Part shown: positions 10,033-19,272 of the stretch, piece by piece
Layout of the letters: every line of letters begins with the position of its first letter
Numbering within the stretch: position 1 is the first letter of the stretch
From: Thermomucor indicae-seudaticae
Taxonomy: Eukaryota > Mucoromycota > Mucoromycetes > Mucorales > Lichtheimiaceae
NCBI GenBank assembly: GCA_000787465.1
Contig: JSYX01000489.1
Location: 1 to 26,796, forward strand
Direction of reading: 5' to 3'
Length of the DNA: 26,796 nt
Notes under the pieces: model-generated
What the model saw: the letters and a program-made list of their open reading frames with translations, nothing else
What the model was told of the DNA's origin: nothing
Database searches by the model: none
Made by a program: the position numbers and the translations under genes

Positions 10033-11468
10033 TTGAATGCCACATCCTTTCGTTTCTCACCGACTACTTGGGTACTCCAAGGCTCAGTAACCTCAACCTT
10101 TCTGTACTCAATGTATATCAATGGGCTACTGGGCAAACTTCGGGAAGGCCTCTCCCTGGCAACAACATCATCGTCATCCAGCTCGACTGTAGACACCGAT
10201 TTTCAGCCAACTGTCACCAACCAGCCTCGGCCGCCATTGCAACCTCCATTTCAATACATAGCCTGTCTCCTGTACGCTGACGATGTTGCCTTCATTGGCG
10301 GTTGGGACACCATTCCTCGCCTTTTAGCCCTCTGCGAACAACACAGCTACGAACTGGGATACAGGTGGAATCCTACTAAATGTGTGGTTCTATATGACAA
10401 CAATCTTCTTCCCAATCCTCTGCCACCACTGACCCTGTACAAAACTCCTCTGCCACGTGCAAATACGCTCACGTATCTCGGGGTCCCTATCGCAGCCAAA
10501 GGTAACATTCACACGGGCCAACTTATCGACCAGCGCACCACCAAGGCTCTCAACTCGATCCATGTCTTCCATACAATGAGCCTCAGTCCTCACGGTTTCT
10601 CACGCCTCCTCTCCAGTCGGATCTACAGACAGTTTGTCCGACCCACAATGGAGTATGGCCTCGCCCTTGCGCGACTGAATAACAAACAACTGACAGCGCT
10701 GGATGCAGCACAAGGCACATGCCTCCTCCCGCTGCCGTACAAAAGTCATCCGTCATTTGGTGGCCCTTCCAATCATATGCGACCGAGTAGCTATTTTACA
10801 AGCTAAATACATGCGGCGCTCCTTTCACTTGCCTGACGATGCTCTTTCGACTACCCTACGTCCTTTGCTCGAACATGACTACAAAAACCAATGGCGTAAG
10901 CTCTCCGTGACACGATTATGGAAACAACTCCCACTTTTTCGTTCCGCTGTCAGTTTTGTCGATTTGGGCCAGGACATTCGTCATTTCCTTCAAACTTCGT
11001 TTACCACCTTCCTCAACAGCTGGGATGTCAAATTCCTGAAAGCTTGTCGACCGCATCTAGGATTTGATCCCATCATGTGGCTCCCTATGACCACGAAGGA
11101 GCGCAGCAAATGTATTCGTTGGCGCCTAGGATGGCTACCGGGAGGACGTCCGCGGGGTTGTCTCTGTGGCAATGGCAATACGACAAAGAAACACCTAATT
11201 AGTTGTCTCCGTACATGGGCGTCTTGGCTTGTCACCAAGAGCCGATCCCGAGCCGTTGCCTTTTGTCCTGAATCAGCTCCCACATACTCATCCACGATCG
11301 GCTGCCCGCCGACGTCACTGGAAACGGATATGGCCTATTGTTTCTGTTGTACTCGCTGACCTTGACCATCACAAACACCCTCAAACCGACCGTAGCAGCC
11401 ATGATTACCCAGATCCCGGCCACAAACTTCTCGCCTGGCTGATGCCTGACCCGCCTACCTCCGAGTAA
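10033..11468 (+). pseudogene. Non-LTR reverse transcriptase, C-terminal half, frameshifted
   Basis: Copies RNA into DNA at the target during LINE retrotransposition. The fingers/palm part has WVLQGS and LYSMYI, then the catalytic box YADDVAF (YADD codons 10273-10284), WNPTKC and LTYLGVPI, and thumb-like FVRPTMEYGLA. A frameshift near 10740 moves the frame to TKVIRHLVALPI, DRVAILQAKYMRRSFHLP. A further C-terminal knuckle-like motif, GCLCGNGNTTKKHLISC (C-x-C, H, C), lies at about 11156-11206. After another frameshift (11215-11230) the end reads HWKRIWPIVSVVL ... LLAWLMPDPP, stop at 11466-11468. No endonuclease or RNase H domain is present. The clade is not resolvable by eye. Confidence 0.85.
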
Positions 11469-11720
11469 CCCCACCCCAAAAAAAAGGAAAAAAGCTTCCA
11501 GGAAAGGTGCGCCCTGCTCTACCCACTCTGGTAGTCTCGCTTCCTTCTTTTCTTGCATGTACTTGTCCGCCTTCCCTTTTCCCCTTCCTACAATGTATCT
11601 TGGCTCCTGCCACCACCTTTTCCCTGAGTCTTTCCGGGTGTTTTCTTCTGACCTTTGACTTTCTTGATCTGGCGAGAGCGAATACGCTCAAAAGAGCGCT
11701 GCGTTCACCGCCATAATAAA
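11469..11720 (+). other. Likely 3' UTR of the LINE with polyadenylation signal
   Basis: C/T-rich sequence after the last stop, with AATAAA at 11715-11720. Short ORFs here are low-complexity by-products. Confidence 0.45.
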
Positions 11721-12095
11721 ACTCCGGTTTAAACCCATGGAAAAATGTTTTAGGTAGTAAAATTTTCTACGGCCTACGTAAAGGCAATTTAGGCTGAGAG
11801 CGCCGTTTCAAAGGCCAGAAAAGTCAAGAAAGTACCGAAAGGCTAGAAAGCCCTTCCGGACCAAAAATAATTTCCAGGATGGCCGGTATAGCAGAAATTG
11901 AGCTTAGTTTGCCAATTATAGGATCCGATGATATAGTTGGCTCGCTATGACTGGAGTTCATGACCACCGTGAATTTGGTCGTTCTATATCCGATGCAGTC
12001 GGTATTATATCAATCCTCGTCGTACAATCCCCGCAGTCTGCTCCGTTAGCATCCCTTCCTTCAGCAAATTCCAATTCTCATGGCATTGACAATTC
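11721..12095. other. No recognisable gene; left flank of the pogo-like element
   Basis: I looked here on the minus strand for the missing pol (reverse transcriptase) part of the gypsy-like element whose protease ends near 13110, and found no recognisable RT motif. Confidence 0.4.
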
Positions 12096-13107
12096 TACAG
12101 TGGCTGCTCGATATAATGATATTTCGATATAACGTTCACTTTTTGGGTTCACAATCTGTGTAAGCGGGAAAATATCGAACAGTTCGATAAAGCGATAACC
12201 GATCGTTGCAGTGCAAGATAATGTTATATCGAGAGCCAAAAGCATAAGGTTTTAAGCTTTTGTTACTAAGTCAGAACGTTGTCTCTATCTGTTCCGCAGA
12301 GTTGGGATCCTCTGGTACGAACATACGCAGAATTTCCCTCATCACACTGTGATGTGACCGTTGTCTCTGGTGATGCAACAACAAGGATTGAAGGACTGAC
12401 GGCGGAACCTGGCACTGATTCGGCAATCCCGTTGATACAGGAACACCAATTGCTGGGGTTTCAGCTAGCAGAAAGTACTAGAAAGAAGACACTCCAAAAC
12501 GTTTACCCATAGCAACAGTATACAAGAAGTGCGAACACAATAAAGGTAGAGAAGCCTTTTTCCATCGCTGATCTTAACAAAGATTTTTCTATATTCTCCT
12601 TGACCTTTTCCTGCCATTCAATTGGCTCCCTTTCTGATCCAGTCGCAACCCACATAACAACACATGCTATCTACAGTCCAAATCATCTCCTGTTTCTGGA
12701 TTCGCCGAAAGATTTACAAAAAGATTTTCTCTTCCGTCTGGTAACCTTGAAGTGCATCTTTAGTCCTAAGAACTCGTGTACCATATGCAGCCGGCCTGTA
12801 CCAAAGGTTTGTTGTAGAAAGTACGATTCAAAAAGAGTAGCACTTCCTGGAGGAGTACAACCGTTAAGCGTCTTACGATCACGTCTGTAGTTTAGGTTGA
12901 CCAAGTTGCATTCTTCAAGTTGCAACTCTTTGAATGCAACTTACAGACAGTTTAATTTCCACTGGCAGGTTGGCCCAATGGTATTGCAGGTAAATTTGTT
13001 GAAGTGTCACAAAATTGGCGGACAACGAATTCGATATAATGATATTTCGATATAACGATCACCCTTGGTATTCTCAGGGGTCACCGTTATATCGTGCGCC
13101 CACTGTA
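12096..13107. mobile_element. Non-autonomous pogo/Tigger-like element, 1,008 bp, TA-flanked
   Basis: The element proper is 12098-13105. The left end CAGTGGCTGCTCGATATAAT pairs with the right end (reverse complement CAGTGGGCGCACGATATAAC); both are preceded by TA, and CAGTGG is typical of pogo/Tigger-type ends. A 27-bp perfect direct repeat of TCGATATAA/GATATTTCGATATAACG type occurs at 12108-12134 and 13031-13057. Internal ORFs (12279-12512 plus, 12683-12925 minus) show no transposase or other domain, so it depends on an enzyme from elsewhere. It abuts the decayed gypsy protease on its right. Confidence 0.75.
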
Positions 13108-13109
13108 AT

Positions 13110-13690
13110 AACTCCACTTCTCCTAATCCAATCTGTAGCGTATCATCCAGTAATGCCAAGCTTTCTTTTTTGCTCCTTCGATAATCGTGATCGGCATTGT
13201 CGATGCATTATGTTCTTCAGCTTTCTCTTGCGATCCAAAGCCCAGCTGTGCAGGTATCACAATTGATTGAACATTCCCATCTTCCAATGGTATTTCAAAC
13301 TTCAATTGCGCCTTGTGTGGATTTGGTAATGCATGCGATTGTAATATAAAGTCTTGTGCAAGGATCATGGGCGCGTATTGATTGCTTGTTACCAAAAATC
13401 CCTGCACAACAATTAATTGATCATTGAAGGTCAATTTCATATCATCAATCCATCCCGCAGCTGGTTCCCTATTTCCACCTCCAAATCGAAAATGTCGACC
13501 CATTGGCTGTACCTTGCCTTGTAATCCCAATTGCTTCACCACCGATTCTGGAATAATTGATACCAGGGATCCGCAGACTGGACTGCCGGACTGGACTGGA
13601 CTGGACTGCCTTCCGGAGCCCTGATTGATACTGACGCTCCACCATCTCCAAGAGCTTCTTGTTCCAAACTAGCACCAGTTTCTTCATTCT
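13110..13690 (-). pseudogene. Retropepsin-like aspartic protease of a Ty3/gypsy-like element, split by a mini-hAT
   Basis: The protease cuts the element's own polyprotein. On the minus strand the active-site motif DGGASVS (Asp codon 13644-13646) is followed, after a 60-bp insertion (13564-13623), by IIPESVVKQLGL, the usual block after the catalytic DTGA/DSGA. The rest reads QPMGRHFRFGGG, LTFNDQLIVVQGFLV, ILAQDFILQ and ends near LLDDTLQIGLG after a frameshift. The insertion plus its TSD adds 68 bases, which also shifts the frame. Here the motif has Gly instead of Thr/Ser at the second position. Reverse transcriptase, RNase H and integrase are not found downstream; a pogo-like element begins there. 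Confidence 0.7.
13556..13631. mobile_element. 60-bp mini hAT-type element with perfect 8-bp TSD
   Basis: The element proper is 13564-13623. It begins CAGGGATCCGCAG and ends in the near-complement (reverse complement CAGGGCTCCGGAAG). Between them are about five copies of GACTG/GGACTG. Flanks 13556-13563 and 13624-13631 are both ATTGATAC, a perfect 8-bp TSD. It has split the retropepsin frame next to its catalytic motif. Confidence 0.85.
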
Positions 13691-13706
13691 CCAAAGGCAA
13701 CAATAC

Positions 13707-14264
13707 TTATTGTAATGCAAACGCTTTTGGTTGACCACGAGTTCGTGCCACTAAGGGATTGGTTGTTGCTGACTCCTGTGTTGTAAAAGCTTGACTAGCA
13801 CTACTCATCTCCAGCTTTTTCAATGGTGCTGACATTCCAACTACTCCCAGAAATTCGTGGTATAACGCTGGAGCATAGTATAACAATCTCGGTAACCGAA
13901 GAGGTATACTGGTTTTGCAAAATGCTGGTTTTAAATCAAGTTGTTGAATTCTTTGCTGGTCGACCAAGAGCATTGGATACGCCTTCGAAGCACGCGATAG
14001 TAAAGACCGTGTAGTTTCTGCTTTGGCAATAGCTTGTTTGTCCATCTGCTTATATTGCGCCTTCTTTTCTCGTGCCTTTTTCAAATTCTCCAGCTGTTTA
14101 TAATAACAATCTTCCAATATTGTTGTTAAATCTGTTTGACCAGTCTGCTCAGCTTCCACAAAAGCTCTCTTAACTCCCCTTCTAACTGGTACTGCTGTTG
14201 GTTTGTCTCCAAAAGTTCTTGATTGCATAAGTGTATCTTCTTCTGGTGTCGCAGCGACTGGCAC
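13707..14264 (-). pseudogene. Spacer region between gag and protease of the gypsy-like element
   Basis: An open stretch of 185 residues: a basic, coiled-coil-like segment (KQLENLKKAREKKAQYKQ), then IPLRLPRLLYYAPALYHEFL, which resembles the region just before the protease in fungal Ty3/gypsy polyproteins. It is continuous in position with gag (upstream) and protease (downstream). The apparent Met start is next to the 43-bp palindromic insert at 14274 and is probably not a true start. Confidence 0.55.
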
Positions 14265-14273
14265 AGTTCTTTT

Positions 14274-14316
14274 TAGGGTTCACCACTTGACTCGACTCGA
14301 CTCGTGGTGAACCCTA
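14274..14316. repeat. 43-bp palindromic hAT-like repeat (TAGGGTTCACCAC family)
   Basis: TAGGGTTCACCAC, then three TCGAC-type repeats, then the exact complement GTGGTGAACCCTA. It has the same ends and repeat word as the 75-bp element at 19190. The flanks (GTTCTTTT and GGCGTCAC) do not match, so no TSD. It lies within the decayed gag-protease frame. Confidence 0.7.
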
Positions 14317-14324
14317 GGCGTCAC

Positions 14325-15389
14325 CTGCACTCAACAACACTCTTGCCGAAAATCCTCACTATTCTCCTCCGCAGCATTACTTGCCTTTTTTGTTGTTGTA
14401 TTCGAATTCGGCAAGCTCCACTTTTATGCTCCATATTTCCACGAATTCCACATGCTTTTCCACATTTTCAGGTAAAAAGTCCTAGTTCTCCACAATTATA
14501 ACACTTTTGACTTGAAACGATTGGTCGCTTGCTTTGTTCCTCTCGACGAAGCAGTGCTGTTACCTGATCTGCCAAAACTGCAATGGAATTCTCCAATTAA
14601 TCGATTTTCTTCTCATTTTTTCTGTGATTTTCTCTCTCCTCCGGATTGACAAAACTTACTCTGGCATCAATCGGTTGCGATACTGGAAGAGTCATTCTTG
14701 TGCCAGGCACCTGAGCATCCATCTTGTTGCCCATTGGCTTTGCGATATATTGTTGCGGTACAATCACAGCGAAATAGTCATCAATCCATTTCAATGCTAC
14801 TTGCAATTCATCCAAAGTATTATCATGTGACATCCATCTTAACTGCAACTCGTACTCTGGTCGCAATCCATCAACAATATGCCCGATTTTATCGATGTTG
14901 CTCATAACTTGGTGATTATTAAGTTAAGTCTACGCCCCGACTAGGGATCTAAAACGGATGGTCCGAATAATCCGTTTTAGATGCCGAGTCCCAACCGTAG
15001 GTTATCAACCATATATGCACCCGCTTATTCATTGTCTCTTGAACTCGATTTTTATAGTCACGCTTGTATTGTCTCTTCAACGTATCGGTCACGAACTTGT
15101 TCGTGAATTGATTAACAAAATGTTCGTCCGTGGCATCATCGTAAACTGTTGTCACCGGGATAATGGTATCAAACCACTCTCTTGCAGCTCCTTTCAATAC
15201 AACGCTCAAGGTTTCATGTTTGTGTCGACTTGTGGTCCAGTTATTCAATGGTGCTGCCGTATTGGATGAATCAAGACATGTCAAAGGATCCTCCGTTCGG
15301 CTGACTCCAGAAAAGCTTGGTGGCCACTGTATAATATGTTCCAGTTGATATACCGGTTTTACCGGCACTGCCCCTGATAGCGTCGCCAT
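14325..15389 (-). pseudogene. gag of a Ty3/gypsy-like LTR retrotransposon, decayed
   Basis: Encodes the capsid-like structural protein of the element. The ATG at 15387-15389 lies 2 nt from the LTR. The N-terminal half has QWPPSFSGV, then the Retrotrans_gag-like LKGAAREWFDTI, FVNQFTNKFVTDTLKRQY. A 46-bp insertion (14942-14987) breaks it. It resumes with NIDKIGHIVDGLRPEYEL and LQVALKWIDDYF (14597-14905). A zinc knuckle CYNCGELGLFT-stop-KC lies near 14462-14503, with the expected His replaced by Leu and a TGA stop in it. Several frame breaks show it is dead. Confidence 0.75.
14934..14995. mobile_element. 46-bp mini hAT-type element in gag, probable TSD
   Basis: The element proper is 14942-14987: TAGGGATCTAAAACGGAT, a 10-bp loop, then ATCCGTTTTAGATGCCGA. 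Flanks 14934-14941 (GCCCCGAC) and 14988-14995 (GTCCCAAC) match at 6 of 8, both differences being C-to-T/G-to-A transitions. The same terminal sequence occurs at the very start of the window. Confidence 0.7.
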
Positions 15390-15391
15390 AT

Positions 15392-15636
15392 TGTTACGAG
15401 GTGCGACTTGGTGCGACTTAGTGCGGTAGAAACTTTGTAAGACTGCTGACGATGATAACGATTCGTAAATGCGAGTAGTGAAATCACTGAAATTACGTTC
15501 GTATAACGCACAACTTCTTTCAGAGAAAAGGCAAGAAAACCCCTTGTATTTTTATTTTGCATAATTCGTTTTATCTTGCAAAAATATCCATATACAGAGC
15601 AAGTATTCTATTGGTCTGCATTTTAACCTCCTCACA
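15392..15636 (-). repeat. Putative 5' LTR (245 bp) of the gypsy-like element
   Basis: Read on the minus strand it starts TGTGAGGAGG and ends CCTCGTAACA, a TG...CA unit with a short inverted repeat, immediately upstream of gag. TGG at 15386-15388 could begin a primer-binding site. A tandem GGTGCGACTT repeat lies at 15401-15420. No second LTR was found in the window, so the limits are inferred. Confidence 0.5.
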
Positions 15637-15950
15637 ATGGTGCATTGCGAGTCGTTTTATCATCCAATTAGATCACGGTGCACACGTGACTGCCTTCCCT
15701 GGTTGTGGGACTGTTTTCATTAAATTACGCTATGCCAGCTGTGCGCGACTTTTCGTCGCTTTCGCTCTTTTGGCATGGTGTCTGTGCTTCAGGCTGCAAA
15801 GCAGCAAAAAGAAGAAAAGAAAGGGGTTCAGTCCCCTTCCTTGCTAATTTCGTTGTACCACCTGCCATCTCCATTGTCTCTCGCCTGAAGTCTTCCTCTT
15901 CAACCCTGTGCATTTATCTAATGACATGGTTTATCAATTGATATTCCGTG
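15637..15950. other. No recognisable feature
   Basis: Sequence between the LTR and the next Tc1/mariner element. Short ORFs only, no domain. Confidence 0.4.
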
Positions 15951-18039
15951 TATAGGTCTGGCACGAAACTTACACTCATAAATTTTACTGTCAAGTGGTT
16001 CCAGTATTTTTTGAGCTATTGCCACTAAGAAGTCACATTCCATGCCTTGATAAAAGTTGCGCGTCGCATCTTGTTTCACTAATCTTCCACATTTCACGTC
16101 TCTACAGTGGATTCCTACCCTCCTAGACGCGATCGCGCTGCGTTGTCGGTCAATGAATCCTGCATTCTTCTTCATGATTGTCAATTCTTGCAGCAGCATT
16201 TCTCGTACTTGAATGAAGCAACAGGTATGGACTTGCGCAAGCTGGTAGCTGAGGCTGCTGGTGTTAGCGAGTCGACGGCACAAGCAGTCATCAGTATGTA
16301 CAGTGGCTGAGAAATGCCGGCAGAACCCAAAGCGGTGGGACGCCCGAAAAAGGAACTTGATGAGAACCTCGTCTCTGAAACGTACTAAATCGTCACCGAG
16401 CGCAACCAAGAAGCGAAGTCGGTTACTTCTAAGATCTTGGCGGACGAACTGTGTGAGGAAGGGTATGATATGAGCGACGGAACCGTTAGAAAACACCTTC
16501 CACCCATGGGTCTTTATGCGGGGAAGGGTAACCGCGTTAACATACGACACGACTCCCCGAAGACAGTGGAATACCGCCACCAGTATGTTGCGAGGCGACT
16601 AGCGAACCTTAATGCCAACGGCCGTCCGAAGGTGCCGGAAGCCTTTTTAGACGAGTCATATCGTCATGTGGACCACAGTCGCCAGTTGACCTGGTTGCCA
16701 CGCGGACCAACTGTGAAGGATAATGGACGGAAGCCGATGATGGTAATATTTGGAGCGTTTATAGTTTTTGCGCAAGGTAACTGTTTTTGCGCAGAGATTG
16801 TCCGAAAAAGTCTGTTAACGTGGCCTGTGCATGGTGGTCCTCGAGGTCAACCGAAGCAAGGCCGCGGTCGTCGGGCAATGGATAGCGAGGAGTGGAAGCA
16901 GATGCCTGAAGTCGTGCGAGCTTCCAGAATCACCCCGGATCTCCACGACTATCAGAGAAACTTCAATGCAGACTTATTCGAAAAGATCTTCAAAAAGCCT
17001 CTGCGCCACGCTGAAGGAAGACTACGGTGAGTGCCACATCCACATGGATGGGGCAAAATATCACATGCGTCGGGAGGGTCCTTTACCAAAATCTACATGG
17101 AAAGTCGAGCAGGTGAAGAGTTGGTATGTTTTGGAAGGGATCCCGTTTCCGGCCCGTAGACCTGGCTGTTCCGCTGTGACGAAGAAGGAATTGGTTGATC
17201 ACGCCAATTCCCGAGAGTTCAAGAAAAGATACGTGCGGTACCCTACTTACGACATTGCCCAAAGCTTTGGCCATGAAGCGTTTTCAGCTTTTTGCACTTT
17301 TGTGTAACCGTGACCTTTATTTATTTTTGCACCCTTTGCTAGATTGTCCTTTTCCCTGGCTTTTTCGTCTTTTGTTTACTTTGGTCTAAACGCCGTTGAA
17401 GACGGTATGTGCTTTCTTTAGTTACTTTTGTACCTTTGAGTCATTATCTTAATTTCTTCTATAAAGGCGTTATATTTTGGTCTTCTGTTTAGTCACGCAT
17501 CAGCCATACCATTCTCAAGCCACTGCCGTAGCATTGCGAGCTCCAGCCCATTGAAGGGCTCTGGGGTATCGCAAAAGAACGAGTGAAAGCAATAGAGGGC
17601 GGGAAAGATAGCATGGCCAGGCTGCGCAATACGCTCCTCCAAGAATTCAACCCTGTATCTGCCAAAAGTCTTATTTCTTTATGGGAGAGCAAGGTCCATG
17701 AGAATCGCAAATATGCGGAACAGAAAGAAACACAGAGAGAGTGCTCCGCAGCGATCTCGAGTGGAGATTCTGCTTCTTGTGATGAGGAGGAATAAAGGAA
17801 TGCTGATCTTCTCCATGGATTTCTGGTAATTGAAGCTCAATCAAACATGCCCATTTTCGACCCTTCATTTTTGCCACTAAGTGAAGTGATGGAAAGCGAT
17901 TATCTTTTTTGATGAAACTTCGCATACAACTTGCCAAGACGCTAATTAATATATTTATCAAAGTCTGGTACAGCGATGCTGGCAGGGGGTGAGATATTTG
18001 GGAAAGAAAAATGAGTGTAGGTCCCGTGCCAGACCTTTA
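15951..18039 (+). mobile_element. Tc1/mariner-superfamily element, about 2,085 bp, with long TIRs
   Basis: The left end (15953) TAGGTCTGGCACGAAACTTA and the right end (18037, reverse complement AAGGTCTGGCACGGGACCTA) stay similar for about 32 bp, including ACACTCAT. TA dinucleotides flank both ends (15951-15952 and 18038-18039). The element encloses one decayed transposase gene on the plus strand. Confidence 0.85.
16107..17795 (+). pseudogene. DDE transposase of Tc1/mariner type with introns, decayed
   Basis: An N-terminal helix-turn-helix (LRKLVAEAAGVSESTAQAVI), a GRPKK hook, then a second helix set (KILADELCEEGYDMSDGTVR). Catalytic Asp 1 is in AFLDESYRHVDHS (16650-16652), Asp 2 in HIHMDGAKYH (17047-17049) and Glu in ELQPIEGLW (17553-17555). 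All three are kept. The C-terminal exon starts after an AG near 17490 (TTCTGTTTAG), and the acidic tail ends at 17793-17795. In-frame stops at 16308-16310 (TGA), 16386-16388 (TAA) and 17529-17531 (TAG), and a frameshift near 16995, make it a pseudogene. The exon starting at 16107 follows CTCTACAG, a good acceptor, so a first exon may lie upstream. The 17290-17490 zone holds one or two introns whose limits are uncertain. Confidence 0.8.
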
Positions 18040-18292
18040 TGTGATTTTACGTAGAGGAAAAAATAATGTCCTAATAAAAATCAAAAAATTCTTGATTGGC
18101 GCGGGGAAAGAAGACGGCTAAGGCTCTGCCCAGAGCGCTTCCTCATCTCTTGCGTTTCGTCATTGGACACAGATGGCAATAGTACTTACATTGCGCATTG
18201 CGCGATTCACGACTGTCGCTTATTGCAATGGTTGTTATCTGCCACGTTAGAAAAGAGGTCGATGACGCCCAAAAAATAAATTTTTTGTAATT

Positions 18293-19145
18293 TTAGAGGA
18301 GATACATCTGGTCGCTACATGTCTTTGACAAGCTACCATGAGCCTTTGTATGTTCTTTTTCCGTGAAACGGACTTTGGAAAGGAAAACACCCAAATGAAA
18401 TTCGTGAATTTCTTTGCCTAATTTTTCATGCTGTTTTTCTGCTTCGTCCAGTTCCGCCAGCGCTCGCCGTACACTCAGCCTCCACGTATCGGTGGGTGGT
18501 ATTGGCACAGACGTTGTTGATACCGAAGGCGTAGTTGCGGAGCATGCGGCAGTAGCAGACGAACCAGGCGATGTAGGGGAGGGTGCTGGTAGAAAGGATA
18601 GGTTTGGTTGTTCATATACGATTGGTTTCTTGTTCACCATGACAGGTTCAATTTGGATAAGTGACTCATCAATCGGGATTGGTCTGTTCTTCCTCTCGTG
18701 ATAAAAAACAGAAGTGTCCAAGCTGTTGGAGAAATGGGCAAAGGCGCAGATACAAAGAGGAACAATGTAAGAAGAAAAAATACGACTGTATTAGACAAAA
18801 CCTACTTTTCTTCCTGCTGCTTGCATACGTGCAGCAACCCAACAGGCTTCGCAGTCATCAGAAGATTCAGAATTTCTTCTGCTGTTTTTCCAGCCGATAT
18901 TCCTCCCGAAGCGCGTGTTTGGCATCTTGGTTTACGACATCACAAACACCAATCGGGGTTGCTAACTGGCATTCTGTTGGCTGTGTTCCTGCTTGAAGCA
19001 CCCAAATGCGAGCGTTCTGTATATAGCGTGAACGGAGTGACTGACGTACGGGGAAACTGTTTTCGAGGTCCTCAGTTGACTTTAAAATATAGCAGTCACA
19101 ATAACAAAAAACTATAAAAGGCGACGATCTGTGTACATCTGACAT
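18293..19145 (-). CDS. Unidentified two-exon-like ORF pair
   Basis: Upstream part 18867-19145: MSDVHRSSPF, then RQSLRSRYIQNARIWVLQAG and DVVNQDAKHALREEYRLEKQQ. A plausible intron (GTAGGT donor near 18810, CCAACAG acceptor near 18721) leads to 18293-18721: DTSVFYHERKNRPIPIDES, a Pro/Ser/Thr-rich linker, and the helical AELDEAEKQHEKLGKEIHEF. The downstream half is clearly protein-like (helix plus low-complexity linker). No family recognised. The splice does not keep one clean frame, so it may be decayed. It could be a TE accessory protein. Confidence 0.35.
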
Positions 19146-19181
19146 TTCTATCTATTTCGTGCCCTTCGCGGCATCATTTTT

Positions 19182-19272
19182 TCAAAAACTAGCGTTCACC
19201 ACGAGTCGAGTCGAGTCGAGTTCAGGTCCAGTCGAGTTCGAGTCGAGCCAAGTGGTGAACCCTATCAAAAAC
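19182..19272. mobile_element. 75-bp mini hAT-type element with perfect 8-bp TSD
   Basis: The element proper is 19190-19264. The left end TAGCGTTCACCACGAGTCGA pairs with the right end (reverse complement TAGGGTTCACCACTTGGCTC), and the whole interior is GTCGA repeats. Both flanks are TCAAAAAC, a perfect 8-bp TSD. Same family as the 43-bp palindrome at 14274. Confidence 0.9.

Larger units (their letters stand above)
8611..11720 (+). mobile_element. 5'-truncated non-LTR retrotransposon (LINE), split by a Tc1 element
   Basis: Joining the sequence left of the Tc1 insertion (8618-8695) to that right of it (10028 on) gives one continuous reverse-transcriptase-like frame across the TA site: LLKLLQTLFDQVSLEV, then ATSFRFSP and WVLQGSVTSTFLYSMYI. 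The element lacks its 5' part, as is usual for LINEs, and ends in a pyrimidine-rich 3' region with AATAAA at 11715-11720. There is no clear poly(A) tail, and the exact left junction with the Plavaka sequence is only good to tens of bases. Confidence 0.7.

Noticed and set aside
11721..12095. Remains of gypsy pol left of the pogo-like element
   Set aside because: No reverse transcriptase, RNase H or integrase motif in any minus-strand frame.
16104..16112. TA-CAGTGG as a pogo-type element end
   Set aside because: No matching right end; the position is better explained as a splice acceptor (CTACAG) inside the 15953-18037 element.
15918..16580. 220-residue minus-strand ORF
   Set aside because: It lies antisense to the TIR and the helix-turn-helix exon of the Tc1/mariner transposase, which has family motifs on the plus strand.
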